In this document: piece by piece, positions 30,638-37,185 of the stretch
How positions within the stretch are numbered: position 1 is the stretch's first letter
Layout of the letters: each line of letters opens with the position of its first letter
Assembly (NCBI RefSeq): GCF_046845755.1
Contig: NZ_CP177357.1
Span: 2,294,001 to 2,358,000, forward strand
Direction: 5' to 3'
Length of the DNA: 64,000 bases
Origin: Rubrivirga sp046845755
Lineage (GTDB): Bacteria > Bacteroidota > Rhodothermia > Rhodothermales > Rubricoccaceae
Translations under genes and position numbers: made by a program
The notes under the pieces: generated by a model
Database searches by the model: none
What the model was told of the DNA's origin: nothing
The model's input: only the letters and a program-made list of their open reading frames with translations

Positions 30638-31690
30638 CTACGTCGTTGGCGGCGGACCTCCGGGACCCCAGAACTCAGCGTCGCTGAGGGGGGACCAGAC
30701 AGGTTCGCCGAGCTCCGGGTTGAATTCGTGGTGCGACCACGCGTCGATCACGTCAGCGTCCGCTACAGTTCCCGTCTGAGGTGTGTCGAGTGGGGCCGCC
30801 GCGTCTTGCGCTGCGTCAGCGCTCACATCCGGCTGTTCCACCCCGTCGAACAGCTCGCTCATCTCCATCCCGAAGAGGGCACGCCCTAGCCGTTGGTCTG
30901 GGGAGAGTTCTTCCCACCCGACCGGCACCGACTCCGGGATGGCCTGGACAAACCGTAGCCACAGCGGAATCCACTCGCCGTAGACATCGAGGTCAGCGAC
31001 ACGAAGCAGGATGTCGAGCATCCCAGCGCGGGCGTTCGATTCAGCCAGATGCCTTCGGGCTGCCGCCCGGGCGGCGTCGGCCCGCTCCGTCTCGGGCAGT
31101 GGGTCTCCGCTGGCCTCTACTCCCAGCGCCTCCCGCGCCTCGCGTTCCAGACGAGGCCGAGTCACGGAGAGGGCTTCCCCTTTGGGGAGCATCCCCTTGC
31201 GCCGGAAGGTGCGAGCAACGGCCCGCTCGCTAGCAGGCTCGCCGCCTTCGCCGGGGGCGAGAACGCCGACCTTGCGCCACAGGTCAGCGGGCGAAGCGGC
31301 AGGGGTCCCCTCCAACTCCAGGATGGCAGTGAGGTAGTCCTTCAGGCGACCGTCCACGATCGTCGCTGGCGACTTGGAAGAGGGCTCAGGTCCGAGAGCA
31401 TCGAGCGCCGCTTGCGCATCAGCCGCCCGTTCTCGGAGCCCGTCGAGCTTTAGCCTAAGCGCTGTGTATCCGGCCGCTGTGGGGCGGTCTCCTCCATCAG
31501 TCAGCAACTCGTACCACGGGTTCCACCATTGCTCGGCCCACTGGTGGAGGATGTCGGCAAGCAGGTCGTGCCCGTGCTCATCGAGGTGGGGCCGGGCGGC
31601 GATCCATTCCTCGACCGAATCCACGCCCTCGGCGCGGTTCCGGTGCTCAAACGCGGACCACAGCAGGTCCGTCACTTCACGGAGGTTCAT
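30638..31690 (-). CDS. unknown 350-residue protein next to integrase module (cargo candidate)
   Basis: Starts at the ATG 31690 (MNLREVTDLLWSAFEHRNR); the longer frame runs back through the divergent HTH gene. The protein is mostly helical. The N-terminal domain (about 1-80) is Trp-rich (HQWAEQWWNPWYELLTDGG). There is a coiled stretch (TALRLKLDGLRERAADAQAA), a central basic part (AVARTFRRKGMLPKGEALSV), helices with LLRVADLDVYGEWIPLWLRF, and an acidic C-terminus (PELGEPVWSPLSDAEFW). Its codons look less GC-rich than its neighbours, suggesting separate origin. Divergent from xis-int. No family recognised; an accessory (for example phage exclusion) role is speculation. Confidence 0.65.
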   Translation of the reverse strand: MNLREVTDLLWSAFEHRNRAEGVDSVEEWIAARPHLDEHGHDLLADILHQWAEQWWNPWYELLTDGGDRPTAAGYTALRLKLDGLRERAADAQAALDALGPEPSSKSPATIVDGRLKDYLTAILELEGTPAASPADLWRKVGVLAPGEGGEPASERAVARTFRRKGMLPKGEALSVTRPRLEREAREALGVEASGDPLPETERADAARAAARRHLAESNARAGMLDILLRVADLDVYGEWIPLWLRFVQAIPESVPVGWEELSPDQRLGRALFGMEMSELFDGVEQPDVSADAAQDAAAPLDTPQTGTVADADVIDAWSHHEFNPELGEPVWSPLSDAEFWGPGGPPPTT

Positions 31691-31730
31691 CGGGGTATTT
31701 CTCTGCGGCTCAGGCAACGTACCGCCCCTC

Positions 31731-31762
31731 TTGCGGTCTCGCAACACGGGCCGTAGTCTCCG
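31731..31762 (+). promoter_or_regulatory. probable xis-int promoter with small inverted repeat
   Basis: TTG at 31731-31733 and TAGTCTCCG at 31754-31762, 20 nt apart, resemble the Bacteroidota pattern. A perfect inverted repeat TTGCG-GTCT-CGCAA (31731-31744) covers the -33 element and could be an operator. The ATG of the HTH gene is at 31781. Confidence 0.5.
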
Positions 31763-31780
31763 GCACGCCCCGCCGGACCG

Positions 31781-31993
31781 ATGCCCGACCTCCTCTCGAC
31801 CACCGAAGCCGCCGCCCGGAAGGGGTGCACGGCGATGGCCATCCGTAACGCGATCGAGCGCGGCGACCTCAACGCGAGCAAGCTCGGGCACGTCTGGGCC
31901 GTCGTCGACGACGCGGCGCTCGCGGCCTACGCCGTCCGCGAGACGGGCGGGCGGGCGCACCGCCAGCGGGGCGACGTGTCCGCGGAAACGTGA
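31781..31993 (+). CDS. excisionase-like HTH protein (candidate recombination directionality factor)
   Basis: 70 residues dominated by an HTH_17-like domain: LLSTTEAAARKGCTAMAIRN, AIERGDLNASKLGHVWAVVD, DAALAAY. The size and position (just before the integrase, overlapping its GTG start as GTGA at 31990-31993) fit an excisionase or directionality factor. The last codons (GDVSAET) contain a one-mismatch copy of the 14-bp palindrome seen elsewhere in the element. Its binding sites may be the 10-bp doublets near attL and attR. Confidence 0.7.
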   Translation: MPDLLSTTEAAARKGCTAMAIRNAIERGDLNASKLGHVWAVVDDAALAAYAVRETGGRAHRQRGDVSAET

Positions 31994-33240
31994 GCCGGGG
32001 CACCAACCCCTACCGCGCTGAGCTCCCCGACGGCTCGCGCATCGAGCGCGCGTACCGGAAGGACGGCAAGAAGCGCGTCGCGCGCGGGAACTGGTACTGG
32101 GTGGTCTACGACCCCGACCGCCGGCCGAAGCGCAAGAAGGTCAACCTCCGGACCGCCGACAAGGGCGCGGCCATGCGGAAGGCGCTCGGGTACGCCCAGC
32201 GCCGCTCGCTCGGGACGTTCGACCCGTGGGCGCCCGGCGTCGCCGCGTCGAGCGTCGCGCTGACCGAGGCGGCCAAGGGCTACCTCGCCGAGAAGCGCCA
32301 CACGTCGGCCCCGTCGACGCTCGCCGAGGACCGCCGGTACCTCGACCTGCTGGCGGCCCAGCTCCCGGCCGGCGCGCTCGTCTCGCACGTCGAGCCCCAC
32401 CACGTCGAGGCCGTCGTCAACGCCCGGAAGCGCCCGCCGAAGGACGCCGACGGCGTACGGCGCGGGCCGGGCCCCGAGGCCACGCCCCAGACCAAGCGGC
32501 GCCGGCGCGCGAGCCTCCAGCCGTTCTTCGCGTGGGCCGTCCGCGGCGGCCTCTCCCCTTCCAACCCCGCCGAGGGCGTCGCCGTCCCGACCTCGACCGG
32601 GGCCCGGCGCGACCACGTCACCGACGCCGAGGCCGCCGACATCCTCCGGGCCTCGGAGACGGCCGCCGTCGAGGCCGCGCTCGCGGGCGTGCCCGTCAAG
32701 CGGCCCGGCTGGATCGAGGACTGGGTGACGTTCGGGCTCGGGACCGGGCTCCGGCCGGGCGAACAGCGGGACCTCCGGTGGAGCGCGGTCCGGCTGGCGG
32801 AGCGGTCCGTCGAGGTCGGCCGTGGCCACCGGGTCAAGACCGAGGGGAGCCGCCGGACCGTCCCCGTGCGCGGCAACGCGCTCGCGGTGCTCCAGCGGCT
32901 CCACGGCGAGCGGACGACCGAGGCCGACGGCCCCGTCTTCCGGGGCGCGACTGGCGGGCGCGTCGCCGTGGACTACCTCACGAAGCGGCTCCAGGCGCTC
33001 GCCGAGCGGGCCGGCGTCAATAAGACGGTCACGGCCTACGCGCTCCGCCACGCCTACGGGACGCGGATGGCCGGGGCGGGCGTCCCGCTCCTCGACCTCG
33101 CTCGGCTCATGGGCACGTCGCTCCGGATGATCGAGCGGCACTACGCGCACTACGACCCGGCCCGGGGCGCGTCCCACGTCGACCGGGTGTTCGGGGCGGC
33201 GCCCTCCCCCGCCTCGGCGCCGACGCGGGAGGGCGCCTGA
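31990..33240 (+). CDS. int: tyrosine recombinase/integrase
   Basis: 416 residues with GTG start at 31990. An N-terminal arm-binding-type region (NWYWVVYDPDRRPKRKKVNL, DKGAAMRKALGYAQ) is followed by a SAM-like core-binding domain (about 80-180). The catalytic domain has GTGLRPGEQRDLRW with the first Arg (about 253), a beta hairpin with HRVKTEGSRRTVPV (about 280), the YALRHAYGTRMAGAG box with the second Arg, and GTSLRMIERHYAHYD with the nucleophilic Tyr. Tyr stands in place of the first His of the HxxR motif, as in several phage integrases. It should recombine the 43-bp tRNA core with attP. Confidence 0.95.
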   Translation: MSRGTNPYRAELPDGSRIERAYRKDGKKRVARGNWYWVVYDPDRRPKRKKVNLRTADKGAAMRKALGYAQRRSLGTFDPWAPGVAASSVALTEAAKGYLAEKRHTSAPSTLAEDRRYLDLLAAQLPAGALVSHVEPHHVEAVVNARKRPPKDADGVRRGPGPEATPQTKRRRRASLQPFFAWAVRGGLSPSNPAEGVAVPTSTGARRDHVTDAEAADILRASETAAVEAALAGVPVKRPGWIEDWVTFGLGTGLRPGEQRDLRWSAVRLAERSVEVGRGHRVKTEGSRRTVPVRGNALAVLQRLHGERTTEADGPVFRGATGGRVAVDYLTKRLQALAERAGVNKTVTAYALRHAYGTRMAGAGVPLLDLARLMGTSLRMIERHYAHYDPARGASHVDRVFGAAPSPASAPTREGA

Positions 33241-33241
33241 G

Positions 33242-33742
33242 ATGGGCGCGCTCCTCGACTTCCTTGCTGCGGTCGCGCCCAGCCTCGTGGTCGCCGTCCT
33301 GGCGGCGCTCTTGGGCGTCAGGCTCGCGCTCCGGCGGTTCAGGTCGGAGCGCTGGTGGGAGCGGAAGGCGGAGGCGTACACGGACCTCATTAGCGCCGTG
33401 TACAGGTTCTCAACCACGTTCGACCGGGACTACGTGGACCCCGACGACCTGGAGGAACTCGACGCCCAAGGCCCGCTGACGCAGAGAGGCTTCATCGGAA
33501 TGAGCCGAGCCCAGCGAAGACGCAACCGCGCGTGGGCGGAGATCGAGCAGGCGATAGGGATCGGAGAGTTTGTGTTCTCGCGTGAGACTGTCCTCATCCT
33601 CAGCAGCCTCAAGACCCGTGTGCGTCAGGGTCAGCCTGGAGACAGGGACGGCGACCGCCTTGAGGCAGCGCGGCTGCTCCTCCAGAGGTTGAAGGCCGCG
33701 GCTGCCCGCGACCTGGGCGTTGAGACGCAGACCCGACCGTAG
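33242..33742 (+). CDS. membrane-anchored small protein, integrase-linked (cargo candidate)
   Basis: 166 residues. One N-terminal transmembrane helix (FLAAVAPSLVVAVLAALLG), a basic stretch (RLALRRFRSERWWERKAEAY) and a cytosolic helical domain (AWAEIEQAIGIGEFVFSRETVLILSSLKT). The SE-x-WWERKAEAY motif followed by a GxFV(I/F)S region marks a widespread uncharacterised single-pass family found near mobile genes. It starts 1 bp after the integrase stop, so it is likely cotranscribed. Exclusion or stress functions are possible but not shown. Confidence 0.6.
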   Translation: MGALLDFLAAVAPSLVVAVLAALLGVRLALRRFRSERWWERKAEAYTDLISAVYRFSTTFDRDYVDPDDLEELDAQGPLTQRGFIGMSRAQRRRNRAWAEIEQAIGIGEFVFSRETVLILSSLKTRVRQGQPGDRDGDRLEAARLLLQRLKAAAARDLGVETQTRP

Positions 33743-33783
33743 GGCACAGGTAGGGCAAACCCGTTCGGAACGGTGCGCAACCT
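33739..33783 (+). repeat. putative integrase arm-type sites, attR side
   Basis: GTAGGGCACAGGTAGGGCAA followed by CGGAACG and GCGCAAC units; homologous to 18441-18490 in direct orientation. A further CGGGCACACA lies at 33815. Confidence 0.6.
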
Positions 33784-33862
33784 CTCACACCAAATGCCGA
33801 ATGAAGGCGAAAAACGGGCACACAGGGGATGAATGAGACGACTGGCGCCCTGGCGCGTCGCA

Positions 33863-33905
33863 CTGGCAGTGAGGAGGTCAACGGTTCAAATCCGTTATGC
33901 TCCAC
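33863..33905 (+). repeat. attR core (43-bp direct repeat)
   Basis: A copy of the tRNA 3' part that lacks the 5' half, so it is a tRNA remnant and not a gene. Confidence 0.95.
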
Positions 33906-33910
33906 GGAAG

Positions 33911-33941
33911 ACGGCCGCTACGCACCGCGCGTGGCGGCCGT
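33911..33941. terminator. hairpin after attR, probably the tRNA's original terminator
   Basis: ACGGCCGC pairs with GCGGCCGT with an inner 4-bp ACGC/GCGT stem. It lies on host DNA just past attR and before the convergent ATPase stop (33949), so it may terminate both sides. Confidence 0.65.
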
Positions 33942-33948
33942 TGTTCGT

Positions 33949-36465
33949 CTAGGCCGGCTCGCGGTACGCCAGCAGGCGCAGGGCGTTGAAGACCACGATC
34001 AGCGTCGACCCCTCGTGGAGCGCGACCGCCGGGCCGATGCCCAGGCCAAAGAGGGTCGCCGGAACGAGGATGGCCACCATGCCGAGGCTGAGCCACAGGT
34101 TCTGGCGGATGATGCTGCGCGTCTTGCGGCTGAGGCCGACGGCGAAGGGGAGCCGGGACAGGTCGTCGGCCATCAGCGCCACGTCGGCCGTCTCCAGCGC
34201 CACGTCCGAGCCGGCCGCGCCCATCGCGATGCCGACCGTCGCGTTCGCCATCGCCGGCGCGTCGTTGACGCCGTCGCCGACCATCGCGACCTCGCCCCGC
34301 TCGCGGAGTTGTCGGATGGCCGCCACCTTGTCGTCCGGCAGAAGGTCACCGCGCGCCTCGTCGATGCCGACCGCGCGGGCGACCGACTCGGCGACCACCT
34401 GGGCGTCGCCCGAGATCATGATCGTCGTCTCGATGCCAAGCGCGTGGAGCTGCTGGATCACGCCCTTTGCGGCCTCTCGCGGCGTGTCCATGAGGCCGAC
34501 GACGCCCAGAAACCGGCCTCCGCGCTGGACCAGCATCGTGGAGCGGCCGTCCGCCTTGAGTTGGCGGTCGGTTTCCAACAGCGCATCGGGCGCGGGCGCG
34601 CCGCCGTCGAGCGTAAACAGCGCCGGCTTGCCCACGGCGACGGCCTCGCCGCCGAGCGTGGCGCGGACGCCGTGGCCCGTCACGCTCTGAAGCCCCTCCG
34701 CCGACGGCCCCTCCCCTGCCCGCCCGCCGAGGTCGCGGACGATCGCGCGGGCGAGGGGGTGCTCGCTGAGCCGCTCGACGGCCACGACTGCTGCCAGCAG
34801 CTCGGCCTCCGTCGCGCCGTCGGCCGGGATCACGTCGGTGACGCGCGGCTCGCCCTCGGTCAGCGTGCCCGTCTTGTCGAAGGCGATCGCCGTCAACCCG
34901 CCGAGCGCTTCGAGCGGCCCGCCGCCCTTGACGAGCACGCCGCTCCGGCCCGCTCGCGCGACGCCCGAGAGCACGGCCGACGGCGTCGCGATCGCGAGCG
35001 CGCACGGGCTGGCGGCGACGAGCACGGCCATCGCGCGGTAGAAGCTCTCCGCGAACGGCTCGGCGACGAGGTCGAGCGCCCCGAGAAGCGGCGGCACGAC
35101 GACGAGCCCGACCACGAGCGCGAGGACGGACGGCACGAACACCTTTTCGAAGCGGTCCGTGAACCGCTGCGTCGGCGAGCGCTCGGTCTCGGCCTCGGCC
35201 ACCATCTGGACCACGCGCGCGAGCGTCGTCTCGCCCGCCGGCCGCGTCACGACCACGTCGAGCGCGCCGCCGCCGTTGAGCGTCCCGGCGAAGACGCGGT
35301 GCTCAGGCGCGACGGCCTCGAAGTCGGCGAGCGCGGCGTCGAGGTCAGCGACGGGCTGCTTGTCGACGGGCACGCTCTCGCCCGTGACGGGCGCCTGGTC
35401 GACGGCACTCGTCCCAACCGTGACGACGCCGTCGGCGGCGATCCGCTCGTCGGGACGGACGACGACCGTGTCGCCGACGACCAACTCGCCGACGGGCACC
35501 TCCGATTCGACGCCCGCGCGGCGAACGCGCGCCGTCGCGGGCGCCAGCTCGCCGAGGGCTTCGATCGCGCGGCGCGCCCGGCCCATCGCGTACCCTTCGA
35601 GCGCGTGGCCGATCGAAAACAGGAACAACAGCAGCCCGCCCTCGAACCACTCGCCCAGCGCGGCGGCACCGGCGGCGGCGACGAGCATCAGGAAGTCGAT
35701 CTCGAAGCGGCCCGCGCGGATCGAGTCGACGGCCTCGCGGACGGTAAACCAGCCGCCAAAAGCAAAGGCGCCGAGGTAGAGCGCGAACGGGACGGCCTCG
35801 GCGACGCCGGTGAACGTCTCGAGCCCCCAGCCGAGCGCGACGCAGACGCCGGACAGGACGGCGAAGATCAGCTCGGTCCGCTCGCCGAAGATACCGCCGT
35901 GCGCATGCCCGCCGTGGGCGCCCGGCGCGTGGTCGTGCCCGCTGTGGTCGTCGTGTTCGCCGGGCCCGTGGTCGTGCCCGTCGTGCCCGCTGGCGGCGGC
36001 GACCTCGGGTGGGCGGGGCGCCGGGACGGTCACGCCCAGGTCCGCCAGCGACCGGCGGATGGCGGCCTCGTCGGTCGCGTCCCGGTCGAACTCGACGCGG
36101 ACCGGGCCCGTCGCGTTCGCCTCGGCCTCGACGACGCCGGGCGTCTGCCGGAGGAGCTCCGTGACGGTCCGCGCGCGGCGCTGGTGGCCGAGCCCGTCGG
36201 CCGCCCACAGCACGTGGCCGTAGCGCGCGGTGATCCGAGCGCCCGCCGCCTCGGCGGCGCGGCGCAAGCGGGGCAGCGCGACGGCGTCGGGGTCGTAGTG
36301 GAGGCAGAGCTGGGCGGGCCGGTCGCCCTCGGCCGGGACGACGTGGGCCCGCTCGACGCCGGTCGTCGCCGCGAGCGCGTCCGTCAGCCGCGTCACGCAC
36401 GCGTCGCGGGCGTCCGGCGCGTCGGGCAGCAGGACGGGGAGGTCGAGGCGGAGCGGGTCGGACAT
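33949..36465 (-). CDS. P1B-4-type heavy-metal-transporting ATPase
   Basis: 838 residues from the ATG at 36465 (MSDPLRLDLPV). The upstream extension overlaps the GNAT gene and was rejected. Two ferredoxin-like N-terminal domains (about 1-75 and 85-145) lack the CxxC of HMA domains, followed by a linker with ten His in about 33 residues (GHDGHDHGPGEHDDHSGHDH and on). The core has the TGES loop (VTGESVPVDK), ASPCALAIATPSA (SPC metal motif in TM4 of the core), the phosphorylation site DKTGTLTEG, VGDGVNDAPA, and HEGSTLIVVFNALRLL near the end. SPC plus HEGxT mark subtype P1B-4, which exports Co2+, Zn2+, Fe2+ or Ni2+. Confidence 0.9.
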   Translation of the reverse strand: MSDPLRLDLPVLLPDAPDARDACVTRLTDALAATTGVERAHVVPAEGDRPAQLCLHYDPDAVALPRLRRAAEAAGARITARYGHVLWAADGLGHQRRARTVTELLRQTPGVVEAEANATGPVRVEFDRDATDEAAIRRSLADLGVTVPAPRPPEVAAASGHDGHDHGPGEHDDHSGHDHAPGAHGGHAHGGIFGERTELIFAVLSGVCVALGWGLETFTGVAEAVPFALYLGAFAFGGWFTVREAVDSIRAGRFEIDFLMLVAAAGAAALGEWFEGGLLLFLFSIGHALEGYAMGRARRAIEALGELAPATARVRRAGVESEVPVGELVVGDTVVVRPDERIAADGVVTVGTSAVDQAPVTGESVPVDKQPVADLDAALADFEAVAPEHRVFAGTLNGGGALDVVVTRPAGETTLARVVQMVAEAETERSPTQRFTDRFEKVFVPSVLALVVGLVVVPPLLGALDLVAEPFAESFYRAMAVLVAASPCALAIATPSAVLSGVARAGRSGVLVKGGGPLEALGGLTAIAFDKTGTLTEGEPRVTDVIPADGATEAELLAAVVAVERLSEHPLARAIVRDLGGRAGEGPSAEGLQSVTGHGVRATLGGEAVAVGKPALFTLDGGAPAPDALLETDRQLKADGRSTMLVQRGGRFLGVVGLMDTPREAAKGVIQQLHALGIETTIMISGDAQVVAESVARAVGIDEARGDLLPDDKVAAIRQLRERGEVAMVGDGVNDAPAMANATVGIAMGAAGSDVALETADVALMADDLSRLPFAVGLSRKTRSIIRQNLWLSLGMVAILVPATLFGLGIGPAVALHEGSTLIVVFNALRLLAYREPA

Positions 36466-36523
36466 CGGCGCAGCGGGGGGCAGGCCGTAAACCGGGGCGT
36501 CCGGGATCGGGTCCGCCGCGCGC

Positions 36524-37162
36524 TCAGCCGGCGTGCGCACCCGGGCCCTGCGGCGCTCGCGCCATCCCCCAATACAGGTGCCCGCCCGGCACACGCCGCT
36601 CGCCGACGACCCGGAACCCGCGCGCCTCGTAGTACGGCAGGTTCGACGGCGTCGATGTTTCAAGGTAGATCGCCCGGCCCGCCGCGTCCGCCTCGGCGAC
36701 GATGGGCGCCAGCAGCGCGCTCCCGAGCCCGGTCCCCTGCGCCTCGGGCTCGACGCCCAGCAGCAACAAGTACCAGTGGCCGGGCGGCGCGGCTTGGCGG
36801 CGCAGCGCGTCGATCGTGTCGGACAGCTTTTTGAGCCGCCACATCGCGGCCACCCCGTACCGGGGCAAGAACCCGAGCGCGCCTGCCCGGACGCCTGACG
36901 CCAGCCCGACGCCGTGGCCGGGCGCGATCCACACCGACTGCCCTCGCCCCTGCTCGTCGACGTAGACCCGGCCGCCGCCAAACCCGAGGCGCGGCACGAG
37001 CACACCGTAGTACCACCGCAGCGCGCGGCGGCGCTCGTCGGGGTCGGGCCAGAGGTAGACGCCGCCGGCGTCGTCGGCGAACGCCGCGCTCATCGCCCGG
37101 CCCAGCCGGTCGGCGTCGTAGACGGAGACCGTGGCGCGGCGGACGTCGGGGGGAGGCGGCAT
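36524..37162 (-). CDS. GNAT-family N-acetyltransferase
   Basis: 212 residues with the GNAT fold. A central sheet holds WYLLLLGVEPEAQGTGLGSALLAPI, the acetyl-CoA-binding V-x-P-x-x-Q-x-x-G-x-G/A motif (about residue 132-153), followed by IYLETSTPSNLPYYEARGF, the usual late strand with Asn and Tyr. The N-terminal half (WYYGVLVPRLGFGGGRVYVD) also fits. The gene is leftward, 58 bp before the ATPase gene. Substrate cannot be told from sequence. Confidence 0.85.
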   Translation of the reverse strand: MPPPPDVRRATVSVYDADRLGRAMSAAFADDAGGVYLWPDPDERRRALRWYYGVLVPRLGFGGGRVYVDEQGRGQSVWIAPGHGVGLASGVRAGALGFLPRYGVAAMWRLKKLSDTIDALRRQAAPPGHWYLLLLGVEPEAQGTGLGSALLAPIVAEADAAGRAIYLETSTPSNLPYYEARGFRVVGERRVPGGHLYWGMARAPQGPGAHAG

Positions 37163-37185
37163 GTCCGAAGACTACCGCGCTCGCG

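Larger units (their letters stand above)
18314..33905. mobile_element. 15.5-kb integrative element in tRNA-Ala (tail-gene-bearing satellite or reduced prophage)
   Basis: Bounded by a perfect 43-bp direct repeat (18314-18356 and 33863-33905) covering the 3' part of the tRNA gene. The unit between equivalent points is 15,549 bp. A tyrosine integrase with an overlapping excisionase-like gene sits beside attR. Contents: a leftward early block (zinc-ribbon protein, unknowns, HTH), a divergent switch, replication-type genes, a tail block with a candidate frameshifted chaperone, tape measure, gp25-like and gpU-like proteins, and two probable cargo genes. No capsid, portal, terminase, sheath, tube or fibre gene is recognisable. 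Whether it is mobile, helper-dependent or decayed is inference. Confidence 0.92.

Noticed and set aside
33863..33905. Second tRNA-Ala gene
   Set aside because: Only the 3' 43 nt are present; no 5' acceptor or D arm.
18314..33905. Hidden capsid, portal or terminase gene
   Set aside because: I read all long frames on both strands in the element; none shows a terminase P-loop/nuclease pattern or major capsid-like sequence. Very divergent ones cannot be excluded by eye.
33829..36834. 1001-residue plus-strand frame
   Set aside because: Antisense of the metal ATPase; low-complexity Arg/Ala/Asp sequence.
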